Below, in pieces: positions 29,301-37,345 of a stretch of DNA of 64,000 nucleotides. Under the pieces are notes generated by a model. The model was not told where the DNA came from and searched no databases. It saw nothing but the letters and a program-made list of their open reading frames with translations. Numbering within the stretch: position 1 is the stretch's first letter; each line of letters starts with the position of its first letter. The stretch lies in the IMG/VR virus record IMGVR_UViG_3300001097_000004, positions 4,161 to 68,160 of that record. One strand, 5' to 3'. Source of the stretch: a virus. Both the position numbers and the translations under genes were made by a program.

Positions 29301-32300
29301 GGGTGTCCTCCGGAATATCAATGCTGTCTGCAGTACCAGAAGAGGACGGGATGCGATCTACATCTAGACGGTCGTCCGTGTCTCCACTAGGCTCGGCAAT
29401 TTCATAGATGGCAGAAGAGTTTGTAGGCTCGCCGTCGTTGTTGAGGTTGAGGGGCTTGTTGGTGTCCTGCAGTCCTGGGAAGTCCTGTCGGGACTTGCGC
29501 TCTGCAAGCGAGCCCTCAGAGTTGGGTCCAGCATCTACCTCATCTAGAGTAATGCTTTCGCCATTGACTACATCGAAGATAGCGTCTTGGTTTCGTTCCT
29601 TGCCGATACGGACAGCATCATCTCGGTCATCAACCTTCTCGGACACGTCCAGAGCGTACTCGTTGCCGTCTTCGGTCTTCCATACGCCAAGGTTGTTGCC
29701 GGGCTTGTCCAGCTCTTCACGGTTCTCGTCCACGTAGTTATTGACAGTGTCTAGGCCCTTCTCAGGGTTGTCGATATCATCCAGAGGGACACGGAACTCG
29801 TGATCCTCAAGGGAAACAATGAACCCATCCTCGGGTCGTTCGCCAGTGTTGACATCAACAGTGATGCCACCATCCGTACGGATGTCGTCTAGCGTGGCCT
29901 CATCGACCATGAATACACCCACACGACGTGCGTCAGGAACGTCAGTCTCGGTGCCAATAAGGTCAGCGCCCCATAGACTCTCGTCTACAGGTCCAGCCTT
30001 CTGATCAGCGAACGGACGGTCGGGGATTGGCAGACTGCCGTTGTCTCCGAAGTAATTAGTCCAAGTGTTCTGACCACGAGTCTCAAGCCACAGGGCCTGC
30101 CAAGAATCTTTGGGCAAAGTGCGACGGTGGGTTCTCCATGCCTCCCATTCGCCCTTGGGGCCGAAGCCTACAGTGGCTCCACGCTCCTTGGACTTGACGT
30201 GACCGAAGTAGTCGTGAACGGCACGGAAGAGGTCATTGACAACAAAGTCCTTGCGATCAATCGTGACGACATTCTTCATTGGGTGGCCCACAGGTAGAGT
30301 GGCTCCACCGTCTGCGAACACCTTCAACGTACCGTTGTTTTCCACGTCAGCAAGCATCTCTGCAGAGCTACCATACGGGTCGTCCTGGCCGAACTGAATT
30401 TCAACTCCGTCAGCCTTCATCTCAAGGTACTGTGCAGCAATCGCATCGGTAAGCTTGAAGTAGGACTCGCGCACTTCGGGGGTTAGGTCCATATCTGGCA
30501 GGGCATCATAGGCCTCTGCCGCAGTGGGTCCCGAGGCATCCCAGGGGGTGACCTCTGGTTCGTCGGGGGCAGCGTCCATATCAGCGAGACGCTTCTCTTC
30601 AATACGTAGGTCAGCGTCGAGGTCATCAGCATACTCGCCGTTAGCAGTCTTGAGACGTTCCTTAAGGTCTGCAATACGTGACTCAACCTTGGCACGTTCG
30701 GGGCTTGAGGCCTCAGGAGCGTCCGGCTCCGGCAGAGTATCATCAACTACGGGGCGGTCGGGAAGAGTGTTGATGGCCTTGAGGGTCTTCTCCATCTCGG
30801 CCCAGCGGTCCTTCTGGTCCTGGCTGCGGAGGTCTACCTGCCAGCTGTCGTTGAAGTCCTCTAGACGTGCGGCCCAGGAGGCATCCTTTTGAAGTTCATC
30901 CAGAACCTCCTGCTTGGAGGCCCCATTCTCGATCATCTCAGCGATGTGGCCGTCAGAGTCGAAGTCCTTGATGAGGTCGGCGGCGAGGTCCGGCTTGGGC
31001 GCAGCGAGCCGCTCCTTCTCAGCGGCTCGTTCGGCCTTGACGGTGTCCGTATAGTCAACGTGCTCCTGGACTGAGTTCCACGAGTACGCGGTACCACCAG
31101 GCATCTGGCCGTCCTTGTGCTTGATAACAAAGCGCGGAGAGAGCTGACCGTTTCCCCCCTTGATGGAGAGAAGTGTGGCTTCGATGTTACCGTCTGGAGA
31201 AGTCCAAACTTCACTGCCGTTAGCGTCAGTGCTCTTGGTCCAACCCTCTAGAGGGGTATTACCAAAGCGGTCAAGGTTGGTGTCTTCAGGAATGTCCAGC
31301 TCTGCGGGGTCGGCGGGGGTGTCCGCTTCTGGCGCAGGGGTAGTACGTGCATCACTGTCGGATACAATCAACTTCCCACGATTGACAACTATGTAATAGT
31401 TGGAGCCATCATCCTGCTTGGCGACAATCGCGTCATACCCCAACTCGGAGGCCAAAGCACCAATACCCTGCCCCATCTGAGCAGACATGGCACGGTCTAT
31501 CTGAATGTCTCTAGACTTCCAGTTTACCTCGGGTCGTTCATCCAGTGGGATACTTTCAAACGCCCGGAAAGTCTCCATACGAGCGAGCGCTAAAGTTCTA
31601 AGCTCGTCCATGTCAATGATTTTTGCATCCCTAGGGAGTGCGGCAGCTACGGCATAATCATTACCGTCCATATCGGAGTAGTCACTAACAACCCCTTCAT
31701 AGTTATCTCCAAAGTAGATTCCGAGACCGAAATCTCCAGGCTTGAATGGGGCAATCTCGGAGGTTCGTAGAGCGTCTGCACGCCCCTCGGGAGTGTCAGG
31801 AGTTCCCGTCTCGCCGTCCTCGTCGTCATCATCGGATGACCCGTTCCAGCTCAGCCCCTCCATGCGATAGATCGGTGTGGCACCGGCATCAACGGCATCT
31901 TTTAGCTCTTCGGCAGTAACAACCTGGGGCAGACCGCTACCATTCTCTGCGACAACAAAGTCAGAACTGAGGTTAAGACCGTACTGGTAGTTATACTTCC
32001 CGAACATGTCTGGACCGAGATCAGTAGGAGACTCCTCACTAGTGTATGGAGAAGACTCTTTTGACGTGCCGTCAGGCGCGTCTAGTGCATCGAGCTTGGC
32101 CTGCGTGTCCGCAATGTCCTGCTCGATCTGATCTAGCTGCTCGGGCTTGGCGTTGTCTAGTCTTTTGTTATTCCGAGCGAGGGTACGTTCGAGGGCTCTT
32201 CGGTCGGAGTCGTCTCCGCTGTCGGCTGGGGCTGCTGTGGGCTTGTCTCCTCCGGAGTCTCCACTATCCCCTCCTCGGGAGTCGGGCTCGGCTGGGCTCC

Positions 32301-34011
32301 CTGTGTCAGCTTCTGGCTGATCTGGGTCGTCCACTGCCTTAGCTGTTCCGGGGTCATCTGTCCCAGATTTTCCGGAATCGGAATCACTGTCTTTGGCATC
32401 GGGTGCCTCCTTCTTTTCGGTTTCCTTAGGATCGCCAGCCAGCTCCTTCTTGAGGTCGTCAACAGACTTCTCCAGGTCAGCAAGACGCTTGTCCTCTTTG
32501 GCTTTGTCGTTCTTCTGCTGCTCCTTGAGACCGGCTCGGGCCGTGTCGGCTTCTTCCATGTCTCCGGAGTCGGCGTTCTCACCCTTGTCGTCTAGGTTCT
32601 TCTGGGCTCTTGTGTCAGCGTCAATGATCTGCTCACGCGCTAGAGCGTCAGCCTCTTCACGCGCCTTCTCGTAGGCATCCCAACCGGCACGCTCTTCTTC
32701 GGTCATGTCGTCTACGGGCTCGATCTTCTTCGAGGGTGCGTCCGTCTCCGGAGCCTCCCCCTCAGGCGCATCAGCCTCGGCTTCAGGAGCCTCATCTAGG
32801 GCTGCAATCTTCTCTTCAGTCTCAACGATCTGCTTCTCAAGACGTTCGAACTGCTTGCCATCTGCATTGGCTTGCTGATCGTTCAGCTTGGCTAGGCGGG
32901 TCTCCAGAGCTTCGCGCTCTTCAGGCTTGACCTGACTGGCAGGCTCGCCAGCCACACGTCCCTTGTCGTTGGGGATGGTCTCTCCGGTGGAGAGGTCGTG
33001 GAACTCGGGGGCACCGATGCCACCAGCCTGGGCCTTAGCGTTGTCTAGGGTGTCAGCGGAGGTGTAAATCTCAACAGAACCGGAATCCGAGTCTACAACG
33101 AGGCGCTTTCCGGAGCCCTCCTTGAGGTAGTCACTATTCGCTTCAACGAACTGGGCCAGACCTTCAGGAGAGGTGTCCTGGCCGGACTTGCCGGTAGGAA
33201 TAAGGAAGCCCTCACGTGCAACACCGAAGGTGTCAAGGTCGAGTTCACCCTCACCAAGGTCACTCTCGGACTGCGCGTCAGCAATGTCCTGAGGCTGAAC
33301 GTCAGCGCCCTCGGGCAGACGTTCCTTGGTATCAAGAGTGTCCTCCTCAGGACCGAAAGAGTCTAGCTCGTTGACCTGCTTGAGCGCGAAGCCCACGCCA
33401 CGCCAGTTCTTGACGGTGCCCGGGTTGTTGTTGACATTTTCAACGCCCCATGTCTCTGTCGGGGAGCCGTCCACTTCGGTGGTGCTGTGGTAGAGGTTAT
33501 AGTCGTTGTCCTCTGTGGACCACATCTCCGCACCGCCCCTAGCGGGCTTGTGGTTCCAGCCGATGGGTGAGTCTGAGAACGGAATCTTGTCAACGTCAGG
33601 AATCTTTTCGGAGAGACGTTCCTTGACGAGGGTGCCGTTAGCGTCTAGACCGAGCTTGATACCCCGGTCGGAGAGTTGCTTGGCGGAAAGCTGGCCAACG
33701 AACTCCTGCACGTTGGAACTCTTTACATCATAGAACCCGGTCCTAAGTCCGGAAGGGTCCTCGGAGACGTAGACCTGAGCGGTCTGCGGATCACGAGCAC
33801 CTACGAATGATCCGAGCACGGAACGAACGGTTCCATCACTGAAGCGAACCTTGAACTTGAGCAACCCACGACCCATGAAAATGAATCGTCCGTAACGGTC
33901 ACGCAGCTGGAGCTTGGCTCGTGCTGAACGTGCGGCCTTGCTATTTCCACCAGCGGCAACAAGTGCGGCCAGTTCCTCATCAAAGTCAGGAAACTCAGGA
34001 AAATCGAGCAC
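23338..34011 (-). CDS. giant 3557-aa head polyprotein: ART-like, UvrD-type helicase and kinase-like domains
   Basis: Uninterrupted frame from GTG 34011 (GAGGACT upstream). Residues 1-110 have LRDRYGRFIFMGRG..KFKV, a motif seen in actinophage head polyproteins. Residues 365-660 are acidic coiled coil. Residues 745-885 resemble an ADP-ribosyltransferase fold (FGLGIYFGDNYE...YYIVVNRGK). Residues 1165-1330 are a conserved phage domain (NDLFRAVHDYFGH...WLETRGQNTW). Residues 1621-2215 are an SF1 UvrD/Rep-type helicase: Walker A AGTGKT 1647-1652, FFDEAQD 1833-1839, QSIYSFRGA 1863-1871, AHKAKGLEW 2141-2149, VAVTRAQ 2187-2193. Residues 3285-3530 look like a PI3K/HipA-type kinase (FVKRA 3333, GNPDRDQNLGN 3435-3445, PIDHG 3456-3460). 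Lying between portal and protease genes, it is probably packaged and ejected with DNA. This is the polyvalent-protein type; activity of each domain is inferred. Confidence 0.85.
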   Translation of the reverse strand: MLDFPEFPDFDEELAALVAAGGNSKAARSARAKLQLRDRYGRFIFMGRGLLKFKVRFSDGTVRSVLGSFVGARDPQTAQVYVSEDPSGLRTGFYDVKSSNVQEFVGQLSAKQLSDRGIKLGLDANGTLVKERLSEKIPDVDKIPFSDSPIGWNHKPARGGAEMWSTEDNDYNLYHSTTEVDGSPTETWGVENVNNNPGTVKNWRGVGFALKQVNELDSFGPEEDTLDTKERLPEGADVQPQDIADAQSESDLGEGELDLDTFGVAREGFLIPTGKSGQDTSPEGLAQFVEANSDYLKEGSGKRLVVDSDSGSVEIYTSADTLDNAKAQAGGIGAPEFHDLSTGETIPNDKGRVAGEPASQVKPEEREALETRLAKLNDQQANADGKQFERLEKQIVETEEKIAALDEAPEAEADAPEGEAPETDAPSKKIEPVDDMTEEERAGWDAYEKAREEADALAREQIIDADTRAQKNLDDKGENADSGDMEEADTARAGLKEQQKNDKAKEDKRLADLEKSVDDLKKELAGDPKETEKKEAPDAKDSDSDSGKSGTDDPGTAKAVDDPDQPEADTGSPAEPDSRGGDSGDSGGDKPTAAPADSGDDSDRRALERTLARNNKRLDNAKPEQLDQIEQDIADTQAKLDALDAPDGTSKESSPYTSEESPTDLGPDMFGKYNYQYGLNLSSDFVVAENGSGLPQVVTAEELKDAVDAGATPIYRMEGLSWNGSSDDDDEDGETGTPDTPEGRADALRTSEIAPFKPGDFGLGIYFGDNYEGVVSDYSDMDGNDYAVAAALPRDAKIIDMDELRTLALARMETFRAFESIPLDERPEVNWKSRDIQIDRAMSAQMGQGIGALASELGYDAIVAKQDDGSNYYIVVNRGKLIVSDSDARTTPAPEADTPADPAELDIPEDTNLDRFGNTPLEGWTKSTDANGSEVWTSPDGNIEATLLSIKGGNGQLSPRFVIKHKDGQMPGGTAYSWNSVQEHVDYTDTVKAERAAEKERLAAPKPDLAADLIKDFDSDGHIAEMIENGASKQEVLDELQKDASWAARLEDFNDSWQVDLRSQDQKDRWAEMEKTLKAINTLPDRPVVDDTLPEPDAPEASSPERAKVESRIADLKERLKTANGEYADDLDADLRIEEKRLADMDAAPDEPEVTPWDASGPTAAEAYDALPDMDLTPEVRESYFKLTDAIAAQYLEMKADGVEIQFGQDDPYGSSAEMLADVENNGTLKVFADGGATLPVGHPMKNVVTIDRKDFVVNDLFRAVHDYFGHVKSKERGATVGFGPKGEWEAWRTHRRTLPKDSWQALWLETRGQNTWTNYFGDNGSLPIPDRPFADQKAGPVDESLWGADLIGTETDVPDARRVGVFMVDEATLDDIRTDGGITVDVNTGERPEDGFIVSLEDHEFRVPLDDIDNPEKGLDTVNNYVDENREELDKPGNNLGVWKTEDGNEYALDVSEKVDDRDDAVRIGKERNQDAIFDVVNGESITLDEVDAGPNSEGSLAERKSRQDFPGLQDTNKPLNLNNDGEPTNSSAIYEIAEPSGDTDDRLDVDRIPSSSGTADSIDIPEDTPLDDYIASSERSGLTRSEEILQQSQEGQKLRDAAQTEIPYQDSDEDYADEKFMPTKEQRNIIRAVMSGMSAIVQALAGTGKTSTLELMARQLQKNDPDKDILYVAFNKTTQLEADGRMPKNVHSRTGDSLAYAGVDKKLTKKLSDRESLVLPKKVAQHLDIKNTKLDGEEHEDTEIARALGEAIDKFSISADDKIGPQHFEGLDIPHNEQTQAWAEEYWADLNSPTGKIKYTFNHNFKIWALSKPDLSQSVPGKGPGKADVIFFDEAQDINPVMAKIVRDQTIQKVYVGDARQSIYSFRGAINEMDNVEVDIDLPLTQSWRFGPEIAGFGNRFLSLLNSPLKVIGGGKKGEVMEPGSMNDPDAILTRSNAGALTSILEELEKGRVVGTSKKFKQDMQNLVQSVNTLRYGNGRVNHEDLQGYTTWDEVADDVANGKASAKVSMLYNIVNTMGMDQIKQAVGSIRETDGAGFGAGEAVKWTPGARGVLVDVPNKFGGMKPAMYDVEDAGGGDVTFKVSGNTFPIGDKFRAMGFKWNRDSKSWDKTGRPDSMADGITAMQNSDEAPIDVVVSTAHKAKGLEWNRVKIAADFRGPQEEVNERTGESEMTWPEPEEMRLAYVAVTRAQEALDPGSLAWAFDYTDESDENPDTPSRGIPGTENYDTATLPEAEEAPEAPEAPAAAEVVAPGDSEVEVPLETMSDGDLDNHANDVLNNGNSSPKEMADVRKELERREQIKADQPVETKPRDMSVEEIDAEIDLRTDTPEEDRSITDLEREDDLRMEKDRRERDAARAVRDTPEPEPTPDETPEPDAALEDEPVGDGMPDTTDELEDLAGRLEIEKSNETNPIRKKILQKQLDKIYEKYETLDSGGDADPDDTIPAPDEAPEAPTFTSEEHVASGNREKVVETLIEAKDITPERKQEIKDRINEGVTPAESAEIMQEVSSAPDRADIKTTPRPSEDLAENFTPTDPGLMAADDNPNNYTNADSVSDQLEFAHPNFIRKDNGDMIVQSREFGEKRYDTTIRRTSSNQFFTYITATDLKTGEVTATRLRENGQHSPKAVFKSLNYIKKGMSGIGDPEAFFKKQRYVKKDYLGTDGVLPDSAADELISGTDLPKSVHEADSQAIGAIVQMLMDNPEVTNLKALKAIGAKSSLDPKMIAKVFSAVKRRQKAEANYKLNPGKADKPSHISFDGTKLHAGDWVDWTDNSKTRPVKDADGNNIPLRDEDGNLVYNVTTGKPKVVTEPNPNYGRVYRGQVDHLLYEALNPAGYGYGDTTLSTFIEKNTENGLRNPESRSIPHVGSGLQKVSGPDAPESEPFFPPTRVIDHDLMEANGFGVPETGDKTVARPKKAAPTKAKAELNPATGKTEIEGFEGANVPSDSRDAAIRVENAEPKSARASELAPGDHITTLDKGNNVQYETVIRIQRKDNDRTQVTTASAGEDGSQTIKERDLGPETLTAFEDMDLSEFDDVIDPAAPATNAQIDTLRRLLDDKRLTRADFDMAQGVLGDLDATQADVEDMIRTISDIEEEAQTRENESPLAALFAQFGISTETLNLVEGRSEQDLADLRSGVDYGGEAVSFPDIAEVNKLEKIGRSTDQFERRYKLVRDMEVGDIIPLRGLGYLQTLGRKDDGTIRVRLLDAEDPYGAPISVDGVLRNTGEIFDYSPDKDQQFNVIVPSKANETYFAATPSRAQVEANARRRHRGGDDSPTLVADEPHFYENIKSESAAQIASLLEGSTPDGPAPEQGALHELGAFVKTADGQKLFVKRARGASKVGMGQAELAANRVMRAVGIDDVTMSMLPDGVTVASTTIPGKAAAQHYSVPRTGNRDADEGASISLWYKDIDKSFWEPGHENMPKIGLLDFLIGNPDRDQNLGNMMITPEGKHVPIDHGLLSLEPEFQKNVWQSPYTDRLLADLRAGRGNMTSAELLMVKGKLQAVFPDFVDMDQTAWYGTIMFRLNGLINSVNKGPQVIDSNELLEDDDEEPGLW

Positions 34012-34077
34012 AGAAAAGTCCTCTACGTAGGGTGCGAATGGTACTACCCCATCGTAGCAGAAAAATCTAGCTTTATA

Positions 34078-34293
34078 TCAACTTTCCAGCGGAGTGATCG
34101 ACAGATACCCGTTAGACCACCCAGAAATCTTCAAGAGCAGAGCATCACCACGAACACCAGGCTTCTCAAACCCCTTCAGAGTGTTCGTTGCCGTAGATGT
34201 GGTGGTGCTGAATGTTTGGGTTTCGTGGTCGTAGACGATCTGACCAAGAATCTTGTTGAATCGGTCAGTCACGTTGAGGGTTGTAGTTTCCAT
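34078..34293 (-). CDS. 71-aa protein between portal and giant polyprotein
   Basis: 71 aa, ATG 34293. A -10 TAGGAT lies exactly 6 nt before the ATG and a TTGCGG -35 lies in the portal stop region, so it should be read from a leaderless mRNA. AGGGAC upstream could also serve as a weak ribosome site. Beta-rich, no known motif. Function unknown. Confidence 0.65.
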   Translation of the reverse strand: METTTLNVTDRFNKILGQIVYDHETQTFSTTTSTATNTLKGFEKPGVRGDALLLKISGWSNGYLSITPLES

Positions 34294-34299
34294 GTCCCT

Positions 34300-34328
34300 A
34301 TCCTATCAGGTCTACTGCGGTTCCGCAA
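34300..34328 (-). promoter_or_regulatory. leaderless promoter inside the portal 3' end
   Basis: TTGCGG (34323-34328), 17 bp, TAGGAT (34300-34305), then 6 nt and ATG. It could drive the head polyprotein genes separately from the terminase-portal unit. Confidence 0.55.
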
Positions 34329-36000
34329 GGTCAATTGGGGGAGCATTAGCGCCCGGGGCGACATCAGGTCCGTCCGACACAGGCTCCGCACCCGGCTCAG
34401 CTCCAGGGTCAGCGGACCCGGCGTTCGGGTCTCCCGGAGAGCCGCCCTTGAGAATGTCGTTGACATCACCGGGGATCGGAGCCGCGTTGGTGGCCTGACT
34501 TGCGGCACGGGCGGCATCCATAAGCTCAGGGGAGATAACCTTCAACAGGCTCTCGGTCAGCTCAGGAGTGAATGTGGCGCGGTCCATGAGAAGACGCAAA
34601 GCCAGCTCCGTGGGGTCCGGAGCATCCGAATCCGAGAAGCCGTGCTGTCTACGCCATGTCTGGGCGGAGACGGCCATCTTCTCGTACCCCACGTTGGCAT
34701 CTTCAGCGCGGTCGTTGCGGGTAGCAACAGAGGAGGGATCGTACCAGACAACGAGACGGTCAACCTCAGCCTGATCCCAGCCCTCAGCCATGAGGTAGGG
34801 ACGCAAGTAGACAATGGTGATTGCGTCAGAGATCAGGAGAAGCATCGGCTCAATGTGGGCCTTGTAAAGTGCTTCGTCAATTTGTATTGCGTTGCTGTAC
34901 TTCACGTTGGCCAGGCCTGTAACAACATCCTTCGGAACGTCAAGTCCCTGGAGGATTCTCTCCAGCACGCGGTCAGAGCGGGCGATCATCGTCTGGTCGT
35001 ACTCACGCGTGAATGTGATGTGACGGATTTCTTTTCCCAACTCTGTGGGGCCACGCACTAGGAGAGGCACAACCGCAGACGCGGAGTCCTCTTCAGAGAT
35101 GGGTGTGGTCATAGCTTCGACCAGCTCGTTCTCGAACGAGTCCGCGATCTCTTCGGGCGTGGGTTCCTTGTCGGCATCCTCTCCATCCTCTAGATAGAGG
35201 TCTGGGTCGGGCATAGCGGCGTTGGAGAGGCCGTCCGGAACGAACAGCAGACCGGCGTTCAACCTAGAGCGTTCGACGGAGCGGAAGGATCGGTTAAGGA
35301 GTAGAAGTTCAGCGCAGAGGTCGAGGAGGCCCTTCAGGCTGGAGTCGGGGTCCTCAGAGAAGCGCGGGTGGGCACGCCACATACGACCCACGAACGCGGT
35401 GTCGGGGAGCATAATGCTGCCCTGCTTGGTTCCACTACCACCAACTAGATCAGATCGGGGTGCGAGGTAGTAGCTATTTTTTCCGGCCATCTGAAGCTCG
35501 TCAACGGATCGGACATCCCATGACTCGCGGGTGCCGGTTCCAATACGCTCAGGAAGCTGAACTAGATAGCACTCGCCAGCAACACTGAGGTTGAGAGCTG
35601 CATCGCGCAAGAGGCCCGCCTGTCCACCGTAGGCAGAGTCTAGACGGGTGACGGCACGAACGGCAGCGTCCGCGAGATCGGGGTCAAGAGTGTCGGAGTC
35701 TCTAACAGAAATAGGAACCTCTGCCGGATTTTCAATAACAGCCGGGTAGAGACGAATTCGGGAGACCACGGAGGCCACCAAGTTGAAGGCGTACTTGATC
35801 TCACCGATAGAGTCGTAGTACTCCCAGGCCTCAGTCTGCCACTGCTTTGTATTGGAGCCTTGACGGCGCTTGAAGGCTGCGGCCTCGTTCTTGTCCTTAA
35901 GGTTGATTCGAGATGCAGCAGCAGTTAGGGGGCGCGGTGCGTTGTAGACCGTAGCCTCGGCTGAAGAGGCATCGGGGTCACGGAGGAACGGGGAAGCCAT
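34312..36000 (-). CDS. portal protein
   Basis: 562 aa from ATG 36000 (AAGGACCTATAC upstream); an earlier in-frame ATG at 36060 has no ribosome site. The pattern is that of actinophage portals: WQTEAWEYYDSIGEIKYAFN.VASVVSRIRLYP near the start, an E/D-rich middle, LRDAALNLSVAGECYLV, and a long helix near ERILQGLDVPKDVVTGLANVK. The dodecameric portal is the DNA entry and exit channel. The C-terminus is Pro/Gly/Ala rich. It is preceded by a DUF1360 gene and followed by head genes. Confidence 0.9.
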   Translation of the reverse strand: MASPFLRDPDASSAEATVYNAPRPLTAAASRINLKDKNEAAAFKRRQGSNTKQWQTEAWEYYDSIGEIKYAFNLVASVVSRIRLYPAVIENPAEVPISVRDSDTLDPDLADAAVRAVTRLDSAYGGQAGLLRDAALNLSVAGECYLVQLPERIGTGTRESWDVRSVDELQMAGKNSYYLAPRSDLVGGSGTKQGSIMLPDTAFVGRMWRAHPRFSEDPDSSLKGLLDLCAELLLLNRSFRSVERSRLNAGLLFVPDGLSNAAMPDPDLYLEDGEDADKEPTPEEIADSFENELVEAMTTPISEEDSASAVVPLLVRGPTELGKEIRHITFTREYDQTMIARSDRVLERILQGLDVPKDVVTGLANVKYSNAIQIDEALYKAHIEPMLLLISDAITIVYLRPYLMAEGWDQAEVDRLVVWYDPSSVATRNDRAEDANVGYEKMAVSAQTWRRQHGFSDSDAPDPTELALRLLMDRATFTPELTESLLKVISPELMDAARAASQATNAAPIPGDVNDILKGGSPGDPNAGSADPGAEPGAEPVSDGPDVAPGANAPPIDLAEPQ

Positions 36001-36010
36001 GTATAGGTCC

Positions 36011-36316
36011 TTAGTTGCTGAGTTTTTGGTCGAGGATTCCGACCATAGTGGATAATGCAAGAAGTGTGCATCCGATAAGGGTGGGCACGGGTACCAGCAA
36101 GTACAATACTAGCACAACTGCGGCGATCCAGAAGCCCAAACACCAGTAGCAGGTGAGCAGATAGCCTATGCGTGTGCTCTCCGGGGGGAATTTGTTCCAA
36201 AAACGGGCTCTGAGACCGGAAAACAAGGTATCTTCTATGGCCAAACGACAGAGTCTGTAGATGGCCAGGGCCAGAATAATGAGGTAGACAGGGTTGAAAT
36301 AGGGGGTAAAATCCAT
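36011..36316 (-). CDS. DUF1360-family membrane protein
   Basis: 101 aa, ATG 36316 after AAAAGGACC. The motifs YRLCRLAIEDTLFSGLR and YLLTCYWCLGFWIAAVVLVLYL match DUF1360 (the CxxC/GFW signature). Three or so membrane segments. Role unknown; the family occurs often in phages and Gram-positive bacteria. It ends 10 nt before the portal start. Confidence 0.75.
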   Translation of the reverse strand: MDFTPYFNPVYLIILALAIYRLCRLAIEDTLFSGLRARFWNKFPPESTRIGYLLTCYWCLGFWIAAVVLVLYLLVPVPTLIGCTLLALSTMVGILDQKLSN

Positions 36317-36344
36317 GTTTTTTGGTCCTTTTGCTCTTTTAGGT

Positions 36345-36719
36345 CTAACTTGGGTCTTTTATGCTGGAAACACCACTGCCATAGGGGTTCCAAGAGCGCA
36401 AACGGCTCCCACAACCACACGCGGAGTCCTTTTTGAAGGCGATCTTCTTACCGGAGAGGGTTTGAACGAAGGAATCACGGTCTTTGTCGGGATTCTTGTA
36501 GTAAGTCAGAGGATCAATCCCCTCGGAGAATACCACCTGAGGTCCGTTGCCGCTGTCTTGGGCAATAATGATGCGATTGTTCATGATTACGACCCGCGCA
36601 ATGGTAATCGGGTAGCTTCCGTGGGTCGGAGGGGCACTTCTAAGGTTAAACGGCTCAATATCTGAGCCTGTAGGGGCAATGGAGACCGTTGCAGGGACTA
36701 CATCAGCACGAGCATTCAT
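36345..36719 (-). CDS. conserved phage protein with CGCG motif
   Basis: 124 aa. The start overlaps the preceding stop by one base (TAATG). Two parts are visible: a beta region (PITIARVVIMNNRIIIAQDS) and a C-terminus with CGCGSRLRSWNPYG that could bind a metal. Function not recognised. Confidence 0.7.
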   Translation of the reverse strand: MNARADVVPATVSIAPTGSDIEPFNLRSAPPTHGSYPITIARVVIMNNRIIIAQDSGNGPQVVFSEGIDPLTYYKNPDKDRDSFVQTLSGKKIAFKKDSACGCGSRLRSWNPYGSGVSSIKDPS

Positions 36720-37222
36720 TATTTGTCCAATCTTTTGGCCATAGCACGATAGGTGACCTCAGATGCCGCGGCCAACTCTCTTATTGTAACGTCTTTGGAG
36801 CGAAAATCCTTGCAAATACTCGTCAGCTGGTTATTGGCGAGAGCGGCAGCATGTTGGGGGGACATTCCGGAGCGATATTTCCTCGCAACCAGAGAAAGTT
36901 TGAGAATGTGGGACTGATCGTAGGGGGAAATTCCGGGAGAGACGGGGTTGGTGGGCTCAGGCCGGGGTGGAGGCTCGGGGAGGGGGGCATCAACCAGGTG
37001 CTCAGAGACTACAGTGTCTGTGGCCCGGTCAATCCACGATTTGACAGTGGATCGGGGCTTAGGCGGAATGAACGCCTCACCGATAGCTCGAAGAGTCCAA
37101 CCGTTGGTGTAGAGGGTAAGAGCGCGAGCGTCCCGATAGAGGGGCGTAAGAGTGGTAAGGAGTATAGACTCGCTCTCCGGGAGAGTTTGTCCTCGGGCGG
37201 GCCGTCTAATGTTTGTGGGCAT
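36719..37222 (-). CDS. double helix-turn-helix DNA-binding protein
   Basis: 167 aa, leaderless start (TAGACT, 6 nt, ATG 37222). The first HTH is at about residues 30-70 (ARALTLYTNGWTLRAIGEAF), then a Pro-rich linker (PLPEPPPRPEP), then a second HTH at the end (VTIRELAAASEVTYRAMAKRL). The same architecture, including the linker, appears in the protein at 43045-43605. It could be a regulator or a terminase-associated DNA-binding protein, since it lies between terminase and portal. Confidence 0.7.
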   Translation of the reverse strand: MPTNIRRPARGQTLPESESILLTTLTPLYRDARALTLYTNGWTLRAIGEAFIPPKPRSTVKSWIDRATDTVVSEHLVDAPLPEPPPRPEPTNPVSPGISPYDQSHILKLSLVARKYRSGMSPQHAAALANNQLTSICKDFRSKDVTIRELAAASEVTYRAMAKRLDK

Positions 37223-37228
37223 GTAGAG

Positions 37229-37234
37229 AGTCTA
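37229..37234 (-). promoter_or_regulatory. leaderless -10 for the double-HTH gene
   Basis: TAGACT followed by 6 nt and the ATG. No good -35; instead CCCCTCAGTAC lies 8 nt upstream of the -10, a sequence that recurs upstream of the terminase gene. Confidence 0.5.
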
Positions 37235-37345
37235 CCAGACTTGTACTGAGGGGAGTTTTGTGGTACCTTGTGTCCATGACACATCTACACTGCACGGATC
37301 AAGCCGCTATGCTTGGTTTGGCCGAAGTAAGCTTGGAAGCTTGAC

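Noticed and set aside
37276-37344. 22-codon plus-strand frame ending one base before the 227-aa gene
   Set aside because: No ribosome site; too short to support, although coupling is possible.
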